Below are positions 26,132 through 34,559 of a DNA stretch of 64,000 nucleotides, one piece after another. The position numbers and the translations under genes were made by a program. The notes beneath the pieces are model-generated. The model searched no databases, was not told the DNA's origin, and saw only the letters and a program-made list of their open reading frames with translations. The stretch covers positions 2,634,448 through 2,698,447 of the forward strand of contig NZ_CP054475.1 in assembly GCF_025345565.1 (NCBI RefSeq), given 5' to 3'. This DNA comes from Thalassolituus hydrocarboniclasticus (GTDB taxonomy: Bacteria; Pseudomonadota; Gammaproteobacteria; Pseudomonadales; Oceanobacteraceae). Every line of letters starts with the position of its first letter. Within the stretch, counting starts at the first letter, position 1.

Positions 26132-26158
26132 AAAAAAGGGAGCTGAGCTCCCTTTTTT
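26132..26158. terminator. Bidirectional terminator between rnb and the MvaT-like gene
   Basis: AAAAAAGGGAG-CTGAG-CTCCCTTTTTT: an 11-bp stem with A and T tracts on the two sides. Confidence 0.92.
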
Positions 26159-26182
26159 ATTAATCGCTAATCACTGTATGGA

Positions 26183-26650
26183 TTAATCGATTTTCCAGGT
26201 ACGAACAACGGCAAAACCGTGCAGCTCGATCCATTCGTCCAATTGACGTGGATTACGCTTAATCTTTTCCACTTTTTCCTGAGTGGCCGGATTACGGTAA
26301 GTACCTACCGGCAGCTTTGGTTTTGGCAGAGAAGATTCTTTCTCTGCTTTAGCCGCTTTAGGTCCGCGTGGTGCAGTGCGGGCAAAGTGCTTTTTCAGGT
26401 TGTTATAAATAGAAGAAGGATTGTCCTGCTTAGCCATGCCAAGCAGCCATGCTTCGATCTGTTCTGAGCGGGAAACGTACAGCTCTTCTTCCGTCAGACG
26501 GTTCTGATTGCACAGGCGCTTAATGGTAAGGTCAAACTCTTTCAGACCTTCCAGCTTATGTTCCTGGTCTTTACGCAGCTGCTCCAGTTCCTGAATTTTT
26601 TGCTGGTGCTGTTTAATCTGCTTATCAATATCAATATCAAATACGCTCAC
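26183..26650 (-). CDS. H-NS/MvaT-like nucleoid protein (putative xenogeneic silencer)
   Basis: The 155-aa product has an N-terminal coiled coil of about 60 residues (IKQHQQKIQELEQLRKDQEH...). A basic, Pro/Ala/Lys linker (about 85-112) leads to a C-terminal block GTYRNPATQEKVEKIKRNP followed by LDEWIELHGFAVVRTW. The order coiled coil-linker-(Y-x-NP-x-T ... L-x-EW ... V-x-x-W) is that of MvaT-family silencers of Pseudomonas, which bind AT-rich DNA and oligomerise through the coiled coil. It is longer than MvaT (about 124 aa), and the MvaT RGGN motif is not exact (KRNPRQ here). The assignment therefore rests on architecture. Its own upstream region is AT-rich, fitting autoregulation. Confidence 0.6.
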   Translation of the reverse strand: MSVFDIDIDKQIKQHQQKIQELEQLRKDQEHKLEGLKEFDLTIKRLCNQNRLTEEELYVSRSEQIEAWLLGMAKQDNPSSIYNNLKKHFARTAPRGPKAAKAEKESSLPKPKLPVGTYRNPATQEKVEKIKRNPRQLDEWIELHGFAVVRTWKID

Positions 26651-27018
26651 TACTTAACCTCAGTGCGTTAACGGCATAACCAAAAGATTGATATCTGCAG
26701 GTGAGATATCAATACTAAAAACAGGGAATTATCACGGACTATTACGGCAAGCACCGTACAGTTCAGGGATATTATCTACACGGCGATTATAACGGCGCAG
26801 ATCCATCTTAAACAATAAATAAAATTCAATATATAAATGACAACAGACTGTTTTATAAATATACACCTATCGCAAAGGAACTTATTCAATAAATCGCTAT
26901 AAATAGCCGGATTTTGTCATGGAGCAACGGAAGCGCCGAATAAGCATGTTGAGCCCTTGTACTATCAAATGATAAACATTATCATCTTTTCTGTTTATTT
27001 CCTTCCCGCCGGATCAGC
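26651..27018. other. AT-rich divergent promoter region, MvaT-like gene/feoAB
   Basis: The 368-bp gap holds the Fur box at 26970-26984 near feoA. It otherwise shows AT-rich sequence with no supported gene. Confidence 0.7.
26970..26984. promoter_or_regulatory. Fur box upstream of feoAB
   Basis: TGATAAACATTATCA is one mismatch from the 7-1-7 Fur consensus. It lies 35 bp before the feoA start, where iron-replete Fur would block transcription. It is nearly identical to the box at 5870. Confidence 0.8.
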
Positions 27019-27258
27019 ATGACATCGCAAACTCTTGATCAGCTCAGCGTTGGTACTCAGGCCCGTATAATCGGATTCACTGCAACCGAAGCCAACTTCC
27101 GCCGCAAACTGCTGGCGCTGGGATTAATGCCGGGTGCTCAGATTGAAGTACGGCGCTTCGCTCCATTAGGTGATCCGATGCAGATTCAGCTGCGTGGCGC
27201 CTCTGTCAGCCTGCGCAAGCAGGAAGCCTCCATTATTCAGGTAGAAGTCATCGTATGA
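27019..27258 (+). CDS. feoA: Ferrous iron transport protein A
   Basis: The 79-aa SH3-like protein shows the FeoA core LSVGTQARIIGFTATEANFRRKLLALGLMPGAQIEVRRFAPLGDPMQIQLRGASVSLRKQEASIIQV in one compact domain. It assists FeoB at the cytoplasmic membrane. The stop overlaps feoB (ATGA). The Fur box upstream fits iron control. Confidence 0.93.
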   Translation: MTSQTLDQLSVGTQARIIGFTATEANFRRKLLALGLMPGAQIEVRRFAPLGDPMQIQLRGASVSLRKQEASIIQVEVIV

Positions 27259-29549
27259 ACCGAGCTGTTATTGGTGTCATCGGCAATCCGAACTGCGGAA
27301 AAACCACCCTGTTCAACGCCCTGACCGGTGCCAAACAAAAAGTGGGCAACTGGCCTGGCGTAACCGTTGAGCGTAAAGAAGGTAATCTGGTATTGCGCGG
27401 TGTCAGCCATAAGCTGGTCGACCTGCCCGGCACCTACGCCCTCGACAGTCACGACGATGAACTGTCGACCGATGAAAAAATTGCGCGCGAATTTGCCTTA
27501 AGCGGCGAAGCCCAGCTGATCATTAATATCCTTGATGCCAGCAACCTTGAACGTAACCTGTTCTTAACCTCACAGTTACTGGATATGGGCGTACCGGTTG
27601 TCTGTGCCGTTAATATGCTCGATGTTGCCGAGCGCGAAGGCATCCATGTTGATACTCAGCTGCTGGCGCAACAACTCGGTGTGCCGGTGGTACCTATTGT
27701 CGCCTCTACCGGGCGTGGCATCGAAGAGTTATGCCGCATTCTGGCCCATCATCTGGAACATGCCACTGTTGCCACGCCACTGCTGCGACTGGATACCGAC
27801 TTTGAGCAGGCCGTTAACCAGCTGAAAGAACAGCTGCAGGGAGCCGTCGCCAATCCGTTCTGGAGCGCCACCCGTGTTCTGGAGAACGATATTTACGCCA
27901 GCGAAGTGCTGCCTGAAGAGCGCCGTTCTGCCGTGCTGGCATTAGCCCAGCAACTGCGTCAGTCGCTGGAGCAACAGCATGGTCAGCCGATTGACGTATT
28001 AATGGCCAACAGCCGTTACCGCTCGATTCAGCATATTCTGCAGCAATCTCTGACGATCAATACCAAAGGCCGCACCCTGAGTGAGCGTATCGACGACTGG
28101 GTACTGAACCGCTGGCTGGGTATACCGTTCTTTTTTGGCGTGATGTACCTGATGTTTACCTTCGCCATTAACATTGGTGGTGCCTTTATCGATTTCTTTG
28201 ATATCGCCTTTGCCACCGTATTTGTCGATGGCACCCATTATCTGCTGGATGGCATCGGCGCCCCGCAATGGCTGGCAACCCTGCTGGCCGATGGTCTCGG
28301 GGGTGGTATTCAGCTGGTTGCTACCTTTATTCCGGTGATCGGCGGACTGTATCTGTTTTTATCGGTAATCGAAGATTCCGGCTATATGGCCCGCGCGGCC
28401 TTTGTGATGGATCGCCTGATGCGCGCCGTCGGCCTGCCGGGTAAATCCTTTGTGCCGCTGATTGTCGGTTTCGGCTGTAACGTACCGGCGGTAATGGCCG
28501 CACGCACCATGGATACCCATAAAGACCGCCTGCTCACCATTGCCATGGCACCTTTTATGTCCTGTGGCGCACGCCTGTCGGTGTATGCCCTGTTTGCCGC
28601 CGCGTTCTTTACTGAAAACGGTGCTTTTATGGTGTTCAGCCTTTATGTGCTGGGTATTGTGATGGCCCTGCTGACCGGTATTGCGCTGAAGAACACGCTG
28701 TTCAAACCGGATCTGACGCCCTTTGTTATGGAGCTGCCGGCTTACCATATCCCGACGGTGAAAGGCATTCTGATCAAAACCTGGGAGCGGCTGAAGTCCT
28801 TCTGTCTGCGCGCCGGTAAAACCATTATCACCGTGGTGGTGGTGCTGAGTTTCCTTAACTCACTGGGCAGTGACGGTTCATTCGGCAACCAGAATAAAGA
28901 AAACTCGGTGCTGTCGAAAATTGCTCATGTGATTACCCCGGTCTTTACCCCGCTGGGTGTACAGGAAGATAACTGGGCCGCCACCGTCGGCATTATCACT
29001 GGTATCTTCGCCAAAGAAGCTGTGGTGGGCACACTGGATGCGTTGTACAGCCCGGAAACAACCGCTGACAGTGAATACTCGCTCAGCGCCGGGCTGCTGG
29101 AAGCACTGCAAACCATTCCGGATAATTTTGCCGGCATCGCCGACAATCTGCTTGATCCGCTCGGCCTGAGCCTGATCAGCGCCGACCAGGGTGAAGAACA
29201 AGGAGTACACGTTACGACCTTCTCTACCATGGATGCGCTGTTTGGCAGCCAGCTGGCCGCCTTCTCTTATCTGGTATTCGTTCTGCTGTACACTCCTTGC
29301 GTGGCAACCCTCGGCGCCATGGCCAGAGAGGCCGGTCTGCGCTGGATGCTGTTTGTTGCCGGCTGGAGTACCGGTCTGGCGTATACCACCGCAGTGATCG
29401 TCTATCAGCTGGGCAGCCTGTCTCAGCACCCGCTCAGCTCCTTGCTGTGGGTTGGTGGCAGCCTTGCCTTTATCGTTCTCAGCCTGTGGCAGATGCGCCG
29501 CTACGGCCAGAAGCACAGCGCCCGCCTGATTCCGCTGACTCCCGTCTGA
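27255..29549 (+). CDS. feoB: Ferrous iron transporter FeoB
   Basis: The 764-aa protein has a cytosolic GTPase-like G domain (G1 GNPNCGKT at residues 10-17, DLPGTYAL, and NMLD at G4), a GDI-type helical domain to about 270, then the polytopic permease with two Gate domains. The first Gate contains FIPVIGGLYLFLSVIEDSGYMARAAFVMDRLM, the second VVLSFLNSLG...KEAVVGTL. It imports Fe2+ across the inner membrane. No feoC follows; the next gene is pit after a terminator, so this is a two-gene feoAB operon. The end (HSARLIPLTPV) is complete. Confidence 0.96.
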   Translation: MNRAVIGVIGNPNCGKTTLFNALTGAKQKVGNWPGVTVERKEGNLVLRGVSHKLVDLPGTYALDSHDDELSTDEKIAREFALSGEAQLIINILDASNLERNLFLTSQLLDMGVPVVCAVNMLDVAEREGIHVDTQLLAQQLGVPVVPIVASTGRGIEELCRILAHHLEHATVATPLLRLDTDFEQAVNQLKEQLQGAVANPFWSATRVLENDIYASEVLPEERRSAVLALAQQLRQSLEQQHGQPIDVLMANSRYRSIQHILQQSLTINTKGRTLSERIDDWVLNRWLGIPFFFGVMYLMFTFAINIGGAFIDFFDIAFATVFVDGTHYLLDGIGAPQWLATLLADGLGGGIQLVATFIPVIGGLYLFLSVIEDSGYMARAAFVMDRLMRAVGLPGKSFVPLIVGFGCNVPAVMAARTMDTHKDRLLTIAMAPFMSCGARLSVYALFAAAFFTENGAFMVFSLYVLGIVMALLTGIALKNTLFKPDLTPFVMELPAYHIPTVKGILIKTWERLKSFCLRAGKTIITVVVVLSFLNSLGSDGSFGNQNKENSVLSKIAHVITPVFTPLGVQEDNWAATVGIITGIFAKEAVVGTLDALYSPETTADSEYSLSAGLLEALQTIPDNFAGIADNLLDPLGLSLISADQGEEQGVHVTTFSTMDALFGSQLAAFSYLVFVLLYTPCVATLGAMAREAGLRWMLFVAGWSTGLAYTTAVIVYQLGSLSQHPLSSLLWVGGSLAFIVLSLWQMRRYGQKHSARLIPLTPV

Positions 29550-29564
29550 TTTTCTGTCATTCCC

Positions 29565-29600
29565 CTGTGCTGCCAGCTGGCAGCACAGCCAGACCTTTTT
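29565..29600 (+). terminator. Terminator after feoB
   Basis: A 24-nt perfect palindrome (CTGTGCTGCCAG and its complement) 16 nt after the stop, followed shortly by TTTTTT. Confidence 0.7.
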
Positions 29601-29692
29601 TGACAAAAGTTCCCCGTCAACTAAGAAACAAGTTCTAGGCACTTCGCCATGCCTGCGTTAGAATGCGCGCGCTTTTTTTCGAGGAGTTCACA

Positions 29693-30958
29693 ATGGAACT
29701 TATAGCCGACCAGGGACATTTATTTATCATCCTGGCCTGCATTTTCGGTGTATTTATGGCCTGGGGAATTGGTGCAAATGATGTTGCCAATGCCATGGGA
29801 ACGTCAGTTGGTTCCAAAGCCATCACCATCAAGCAAGCTGTCTTTATTGCCATTGTCTTCGAATTTGCCGGTGCATTTTTTGCCGGAGGCGAAGTCACCG
29901 CAACCATCCGTAAAGGGATCATTGATCCGGCGGTGATGTCAGGGCACCCTGAGCTGCTGGTATTCGGCATGCTGGCTTCCCTGCTCGCGGCAGGAACCTG
30001 GCTGTTAATTGCCTCTTATGCGGGCTGGCCGGTGTCCACCACACATTCTATCGTTGGCGCTATTGTTGGTTTTGCCGCCGTCGGCATTTCCATGGAAGCG
30101 GTTGCCTGGGGCAAGGTTGGCAATATTGCTGCCAGCTGGGTTGTATCTCCCGTGATTGCCGGTTCGATTTCTTACGTTCTCTACAAAAGCGTCAAACATT
30201 TTATTCACGACACCAAAGACCCTTTCGCTCAGTCTAAGCGTCTGGTGCCGTTCTACATCATGCTGGTCGGCTTCGTTATCTCCATGGTAACCCTGCTGAA
30301 AGGTCTTAAGCATCTGGGCCTGAAGCTCGATTTTACCGACGCAATCTGGATCTCCCTGCTGATTGGTGTTGGCGTTATGGCGATTGGCCGTTTCTTTGTC
30401 AGCCGCATCCATGCCGATCCGGAAGTCTCTGAAGAGATCCATCTGGCTAACGTCGAAAAAGTCTTCGCTGTGCTGATGATCTTTACCGCCTGCGCCATGG
30501 CGTTCGCTCACGGCTCCAACGATGTGGCCAATGCCATTGGTCCGGTTGCCGCGGTTTATAGTGTGGTCAGCCACAGTGGTGAAATTGCCGCCAAGGCAGC
30601 GGTTCCGATGTGGATTCTGCTGGTCGGTGCCGTGGGTATTGTGATTGGTCTGGTGACCTTTGGTCATCGTGTGATCGCCACCGTCGGTTCCGGCATTACC
30701 GAACTGACCCCTAGCCGTGGCTTTGCCGCCACTCTGGCTGCCGCCACCACCGTAGTGGTTGCTTCAGGCACCGGCCTGCCAATCTCCACCACTCATGTTC
30801 TGGTTGGCGCCATTCTGGGTGTTGGTCTGGCCATGGGTACCGATGCCCTGAACTACCGCAAAATCGGCTCTATCTTCGTTTCCTGGCTGGTAACCCTGCC
30901 CGCAGGTGCGCTGCTGTCGATTATTTTCTTCTTTATCTTCCGCGCAATCTGGCTGTAA
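29693..30958 (+). CDS. pit: PiT-family inorganic phosphate transporter
   Basis: The 421-aa protein has about ten to twelve transmembrane helices. It shows the duplicated PiT signature, GANDVANAMGTSVGSKA near the N-terminus and GSNDVANAIGPVAAV in the second half. Each repeat also has an STTH(S/V) motif (GWPVSTTHSIVGA; GLPISTTHVLVGA). It is a low-affinity phosphate:proton or phosphate:Na symporter, or may carry sulfate in some members. GAGGAG lies 6 nt before the ATG at 29693, which rules out the ATG at 29663. A cytosolic loop sits at about 170-215. A strong terminator follows. Confidence 0.94.
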   Translation: MELIADQGHLFIILACIFGVFMAWGIGANDVANAMGTSVGSKAITIKQAVFIAIVFEFAGAFFAGGEVTATIRKGIIDPAVMSGHPELLVFGMLASLLAAGTWLLIASYAGWPVSTTHSIVGAIVGFAAVGISMEAVAWGKVGNIAASWVVSPVIAGSISYVLYKSVKHFIHDTKDPFAQSKRLVPFYIMLVGFVISMVTLLKGLKHLGLKLDFTDAIWISLLIGVGVMAIGRFFVSRIHADPEVSEEIHLANVEKVFAVLMIFTACAMAFAHGSNDVANAIGPVAAVYSVVSHSGEIAAKAAVPMWILLVGAVGIVIGLVTFGHRVIATVGSGITELTPSRGFAATLAAATTVVVASGTGLPISTTHVLVGAILGVGLAMGTDALNYRKIGSIFVSWLVTLPAGALLSIIFFFIFRAIWL

Positions 30959-30974
30959 CCGGCCTGCGGTTGAT

Positions 30975-31006
30975 AAAAAAAGCGCCTTTTTAAAGGCGCT
31001 TTTTTT
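30975..31006 (+). terminator. Intrinsic terminator after pit
   Basis: A perfect stem AAAAAAAGCGCCTTT / AAAGGCGCTTTTTTT with a 2-nt spacer, ending in seven T. Confidence 0.92.
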
Positions 31007-31124
31007 ATATCTGCACTCTGCAGTTTCTGTGACTTTCCCTGCTTCGCGAGTCACCTGCGGCCAGTGGCTGGGTTTGCCGGCCAGCCTGTGGCATAACTCC
31101 GTCATGACGCCCCTGAAAAAATAT

Positions 31125-31138
31125 GGTACATATGTACC
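31125..31138. promoter_or_regulatory. 14-bp perfect palindrome, candidate operator
   Basis: GGTACATATGTACC is a perfect dyad 69 bp upstream of the PLP-enzyme gene, in the only gap that can hold its promoter. The length and symmetry suit a TetR/GntR-type dimer site. No regulator gene is adjacent, so the binding protein is unknown. Confidence 0.45.
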
Positions 31139-31206
31139 ACCAACAACAATAAACCGTCAGCGATCAGCACCATGCTTATAACGGAACTGCCTAAGACTCA
31201 AACGCC

Positions 31207-32475
31207 ATGACCAAAATGTATTTTCAGAACCTGACCCGGGATCTGCAGCAGGCAGGTATCTGCACTCCCACGCTGGTCATTGATAAAGAACGCCTGGATC
31301 GCAACATTGATCACCTGATCGATGTGCTGAACCGCGGCTTCGATTACCGCATTGTCGCCAAGTCTCTACCATCGGTTCCCTTGCTGCAATACATCATGCG
31401 CCGTACCGGCACTCAGCGCCTGATGAGCTTTCATCTGCCGTTTCTGATGCATCTGGTTGAGCATATTCCCGCCGCCGATATTCTGATGGGAAAGCCGATG
31501 CCGATTGCTGCGGCGCGCCATTTTTACCAGTGGCACAGCCAGCAAACCAGCAGCATGTGCTTTGCTCCGGAACTGCAGCTGCAGTGGCTGATCGACAGTA
31601 ACGAGCGCCTGCAGCAATACGCCAGCATGGCCCGGGAACTGAACCTGAGCCTGCGTATCAATCTGGAAATTGATGTTGGGCTGCACCGTGGTGGCTTTCT
31701 GCCCGATAAACATTTTATGCAGGCGCTGCAAACCATCGCCGCCTCTCCGCTGCTGACGCTGTCCGGACTGATGGGTTATGAAGCCCATATCAGCAAAATT
31801 CCGGGAGTACTGGGAGGCAGCGATAAAGCCCTGCAGCAGGCCAAAGACAGCTACCGCCAGTTCACCACAATGATTACTGAAACCCTTGGTAAGGAGGCGC
31901 TGGATGGGTTGTGTCTGAATACCGGCGGCAGCTCAACCTATCCGCTGTATGAGCAGGACAGCGTTGGACTGGTGAACGAAATTGCCACGGCCTCAGCACT
32001 GGTTAAACCGACCGATTTTGATGTATTCACACTGGAACATCACCAGCCGGCGGTCTTTATTGCCGCACCGGTACTGAAGATAGTGAAAGACCCGGAAATT
32101 CCGATGGCCAGCGGTCTGTCACGCTTACTGCGCTTATTCGGCCGTCTGCCCCATCAGGCCTGTTTTATTTACGGCGGTAACTGGCTGGCACAACCCTGTT
32201 ACCCGGATCCGTGCCAGCGTGCCAGTATTTTTGGCCACTCCAGTAATCAGGAGCTGTACGAGTTACCGGACGGCCATGATATTAAACCTGACGATTATCT
32301 GTTTTTCCGCCCGACCCAGAGCGAATCGGTCTTTCTGCAATTCGGCAATATTGCTTTGTATGAGCAGGGCCGGATAACCGAATGGTGGCCGGTATTCAGT
32401 TATCCGGACAAGTTCCCGCCCAGCGGCCAGCTGCAGAGCCTGCCGGGAACAGAAGCCCTGAATGCCAATGCCTGA
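31207..32475 (+). CDS. DSD1-family PLP-dependent fold-III enzyme (D-threonine aldolase/D-serine dehydratase-like)
   Basis: The 422-aa protein has an alanine-racemase-type N-terminal barrel opening with CTPTLVIDKERLDRNIDHL. The probable PLP lysine is in YRIVAKSLPSVPLL (about residue 52), and barrel strands such as INLEIDVGLHRGGF and LNTGGSSTYPLY are visible. The C-terminal beta-domain carries the HG/DH-type metal-site sequence (ELPDGHDIKPDDYLFFRPTQSE), as in D-threonine aldolase/DSD1 proteins. Such enzymes act on D-beta-hydroxy amino acids. It is followed by a DUF819 membrane protein (40-bp gap) and an SDR (1-bp gap), suggesting an operon for uptake and breakdown of a D-amino or hydroxy compound. 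Specificity is unresolved. Confidence 0.82.
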   Translation: MTKMYFQNLTRDLQQAGICTPTLVIDKERLDRNIDHLIDVLNRGFDYRIVAKSLPSVPLLQYIMRRTGTQRLMSFHLPFLMHLVEHIPAADILMGKPMPIAAARHFYQWHSQQTSSMCFAPELQLQWLIDSNERLQQYASMARELNLSLRINLEIDVGLHRGGFLPDKHFMQALQTIAASPLLTLSGLMGYEAHISKIPGVLGGSDKALQQAKDSYRQFTTMITETLGKEALDGLCLNTGGSSTYPLYEQDSVGLVNEIATASALVKPTDFDVFTLEHHQPAVFIAAPVLKIVKDPEIPMASGLSRLLRLFGRLPHQACFIYGGNWLAQPCYPDPCQRASIFGHSSNQELYELPDGHDIKPDDYLFFRPTQSESVFLQFGNIALYEQGRITEWWPVFSYPDKFPPSGQLQSLPGTEALNANA

Positions 32476-32515
32476 CCAGCCATTATCCCTACAATAAAAA
32501 TACCGAGGAACCATC

Positions 32516-33706
32516 GTGTCTGCTGTTATTACCCTGATTGCCTACCTGTTAATACCGGCACTGCTGGTTGTTCTCTGCCAGCGTGTCAGCTGGCTGGATA
32601 AGCTTGGCGTGGTTGTGCTGTCATTTGCCAGCGGCATCGCTCTGGCCGCTACCGGAATGCTACCGGATCTGGCAGGTGCCGAAACACTGAAAGCCGTACA
32701 AACCAATCTGTCAGAAATTGCCATCGCACTGGCCTTGCCGCTGCTGGTGTTTTCCATTGATGTAAAAGCCTCATTCGGTATGGCCGGTGACACCATGAAA
32801 AGCATGGGGGTAGCCTTAATTGCCGTCATTATCGCCAGTGCCGCCGGGGCTTTTATTTATGCGGATTCGCTGACCAATGTCTGGCAGATTGCCGGCATGT
32901 CGGTCGGCGCTTACACCGGCGGTGGGCCTAATATGGCCGCCATCAAAACCGCTATCGAAGCCGATGAAAATACCTTCACCACCATGATCACCTACGACAT
33001 TCTGTTGTCGGCACTGTATCTGATGTTTGTGATGACACTGGCCAAGCCGATTTTCAGCCGCTTCCTGCGCCCTTACCGCAGTCAGGGCGAACACGCCTAT
33101 CACACAGAAGAAGAAAAGTTTGGTCATATGGCCGATGAAACCGCCAACGCCTACAAAGTGCTGGCCAATGTCAAAGCGCTGCCAAAGACTGCTCTGGCTT
33201 TGCTGTTGTCCGCCATAAGCGTCGTCATCGCGCTGGGCGTGGCTTCACTGGTGCCTGGCAGTATGAGTTCCGCGGTGACCATCATTACCATCACCACGCT
33301 GGGCGTGCTGGCATCTTTTGTGCCGGCCATCCGTAACCTGCCCAACAGCTTTCAGCTGGGGATGTACCTGATTCTGGTGTTCTGTTTCACCACCGGCACC
33401 ATGACCGATACCAGTATTGTTACCAACCTGAACGTCGACCTGTTTGCCTATATCAGCATTATTCTGATCGGCTCGCTGATTTTGCAGGCCATTATCTGTC
33501 GCCTTCTGGATATTGATACCGACACCTTTTTAATCACCTCATCGGCCGCCATTATGTCGGTGCCTTTTATTCCGGTGATTGCCGGAGCACTGAAAAACCG
33601 CGAGATCATTCTGCCGGGCTTCGCCGCGGCGATCATCGGCTATATCGTCGGTAATTATCTCGGGGTCGGTGTCGCCTTCTTTACCCGCTGGCTGCTTGGC
33701 GCCTGA
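32516..33706 (+). CDS. DUF819 family membrane protein
   Basis: The 396-aa protein has about ten to twelve transmembrane helices in two halves. The conserved segments IAIALALPLLVFSIDVKASF and MSVGAYTGGGPNMAAIKTAIE place it in the DUF819 (YjcL-type) family, related to sodium-coupled or CPA-type transporters. The second half has NLPNSFQLGMYLILVFCFTTGTMTD. GAGGAA precedes the GTG start. Substrate transport is inferred from the fold and the neighbouring PLP enzyme. Confidence 0.88.
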   Translation: MSAVITLIAYLLIPALLVVLCQRVSWLDKLGVVVLSFASGIALAATGMLPDLAGAETLKAVQTNLSEIAIALALPLLVFSIDVKASFGMAGDTMKSMGVALIAVIIASAAGAFIYADSLTNVWQIAGMSVGAYTGGGPNMAAIKTAIEADENTFTTMITYDILLSALYLMFVMTLAKPIFSRFLRPYRSQGEHAYHTEEEKFGHMADETANAYKVLANVKALPKTALALLLSAISVVIALGVASLVPGSMSSAVTIITITTLGVLASFVPAIRNLPNSFQLGMYLILVFCFTTGTMTDTSIVTNLNVDLFAYISIILIGSLILQAIICRLLDIDTDTFLITSSAAIMSVPFIPVIAGALKNREIILPGFAAAIIGYIVGNYLGVGVAFFTRWLLGA

Positions 33707-33707
33707 G

Positions 33708-34505
33708 ATGTTCAGTCGGTGTGCAAACAGCGACCTGCAGCATAAAACCATCCTGATTGCCGGCGCTTCCGCCGGCATGGCCCGCCAGCTGGCACTGTTA
33801 ATTGCACAGAGGCCTAACCGCTTTATTCTGTTTGCCCGCCGCCGGCACGAACTGCAGGAGCTGGCAGATCAGTTACGCGCACTGCAGTGTGAGATACTGA
33901 CCGTCTGCGGTGATGCCTGCCGGGAAGAAGACACTAACAATGCCGTATCTCTGGCAATGGCTCAGTTCGGGCGTATTGATCTGGCATTACTCAATGTCGG
34001 CGCCGGCCCTGAACAGCGCATGGCAGAAACCTCCGTTGCCGATATCCGCCAATGCATGGAACTGAATTATCTGAGTCTGGCGAATTTTCTGCCGCCGCTG
34101 ATCGCTGCGATGCGCAGCCAGCAGGCGGATAAACACGGATTACGTGGCACCATCGCTCATACCAATTCTCTGGCCGGATTCATTGGCTTACCCATGCAGG
34201 GGCCGTACAGCGCAGCCAAAGCCGCCGCCCGCTTGCTGATGGACAGCTGCCGGGTTGAGCTGGAACCTGAAGGGCTGAAATTTATTTCGCTGTATCCGGG
34301 CTTTGTGCAGACCGCGCGGGTTAACCAGTACGATATGCCCGCCCCTTTTGCCATCAGCGAAAGCAAAGGCGCAGAACGGATGCTGCAGGGCCTGCTGAGT
34401 GGCCGTGACGACTATCTGTTTCCCGGCCCGTTAAGCTGGCTGATTCGTCTGGCACGCGTGCTGCCCAAATGCGTCAGTAAGCGGTTATTGCGACGCATGC
34501 TCTGA
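33708..34505 (+). CDS. Short-chain dehydrogenase/reductase
   Basis: The 265-aa classical SDR has the dinucleotide motif ILIAGASAGMARQLAL (Gly-x-x-x-Gly-x-Ala variant), the NVGAG strand, the catalytic Ser in NSLAG and Tyr/Lys in GPYSAAKAAARL. SDRs of this size oxidise or reduce hydroxy/keto groups with NAD(P)H. The TGA of DUF819 ends one base before its ATG at 33708, so the genes are coupled; the longer frame from 33669 is inside DUF819. It probably finishes the pathway begun by the PLP enzyme; inference. Confidence 0.86.
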   Translation: MFSRCANSDLQHKTILIAGASAGMARQLALLIAQRPNRFILFARRRHELQELADQLRALQCEILTVCGDACREEDTNNAVSLAMAQFGRIDLALLNVGAGPEQRMAETSVADIRQCMELNYLSLANFLPPLIAAMRSQQADKHGLRGTIAHTNSLAGFIGLPMQGPYSAAKAAARLLMDSCRVELEPEGLKFISLYPGFVQTARVNQYDMPAPFAISESKGAERMLQGLLSGRDDYLFPGPLSWLIRLARVLPKCVSKRLLRRML

Positions 34506-34559
34506 CGTCTGTTTGCAGCCAGAAGCGTTATACTGGCCGCCTCAGCTATGGAGCCATTT

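Noticed and set aside
28878-29642. Long reverse-strand frame opposite feoB
   Set aside because: Shadow frame in GC-biased coding DNA, no ribosome binding site or motif.
29656-29661. TAGAAT as -10 of the pit promoter
   Set aside because: Position is sensible, but no -35 element matches at 16-18 bp spacing.
30005-30667. 220-codon reverse-strand frame opposite pit
   Set aside because: Shadow of the transporter coding sequence; His/Asn-rich composition typical of antisense reading.
34530-34559. Promoter with TATACT before the esterase gene
   Set aside because: No -35 hexamer at an acceptable distance; too weak to list.
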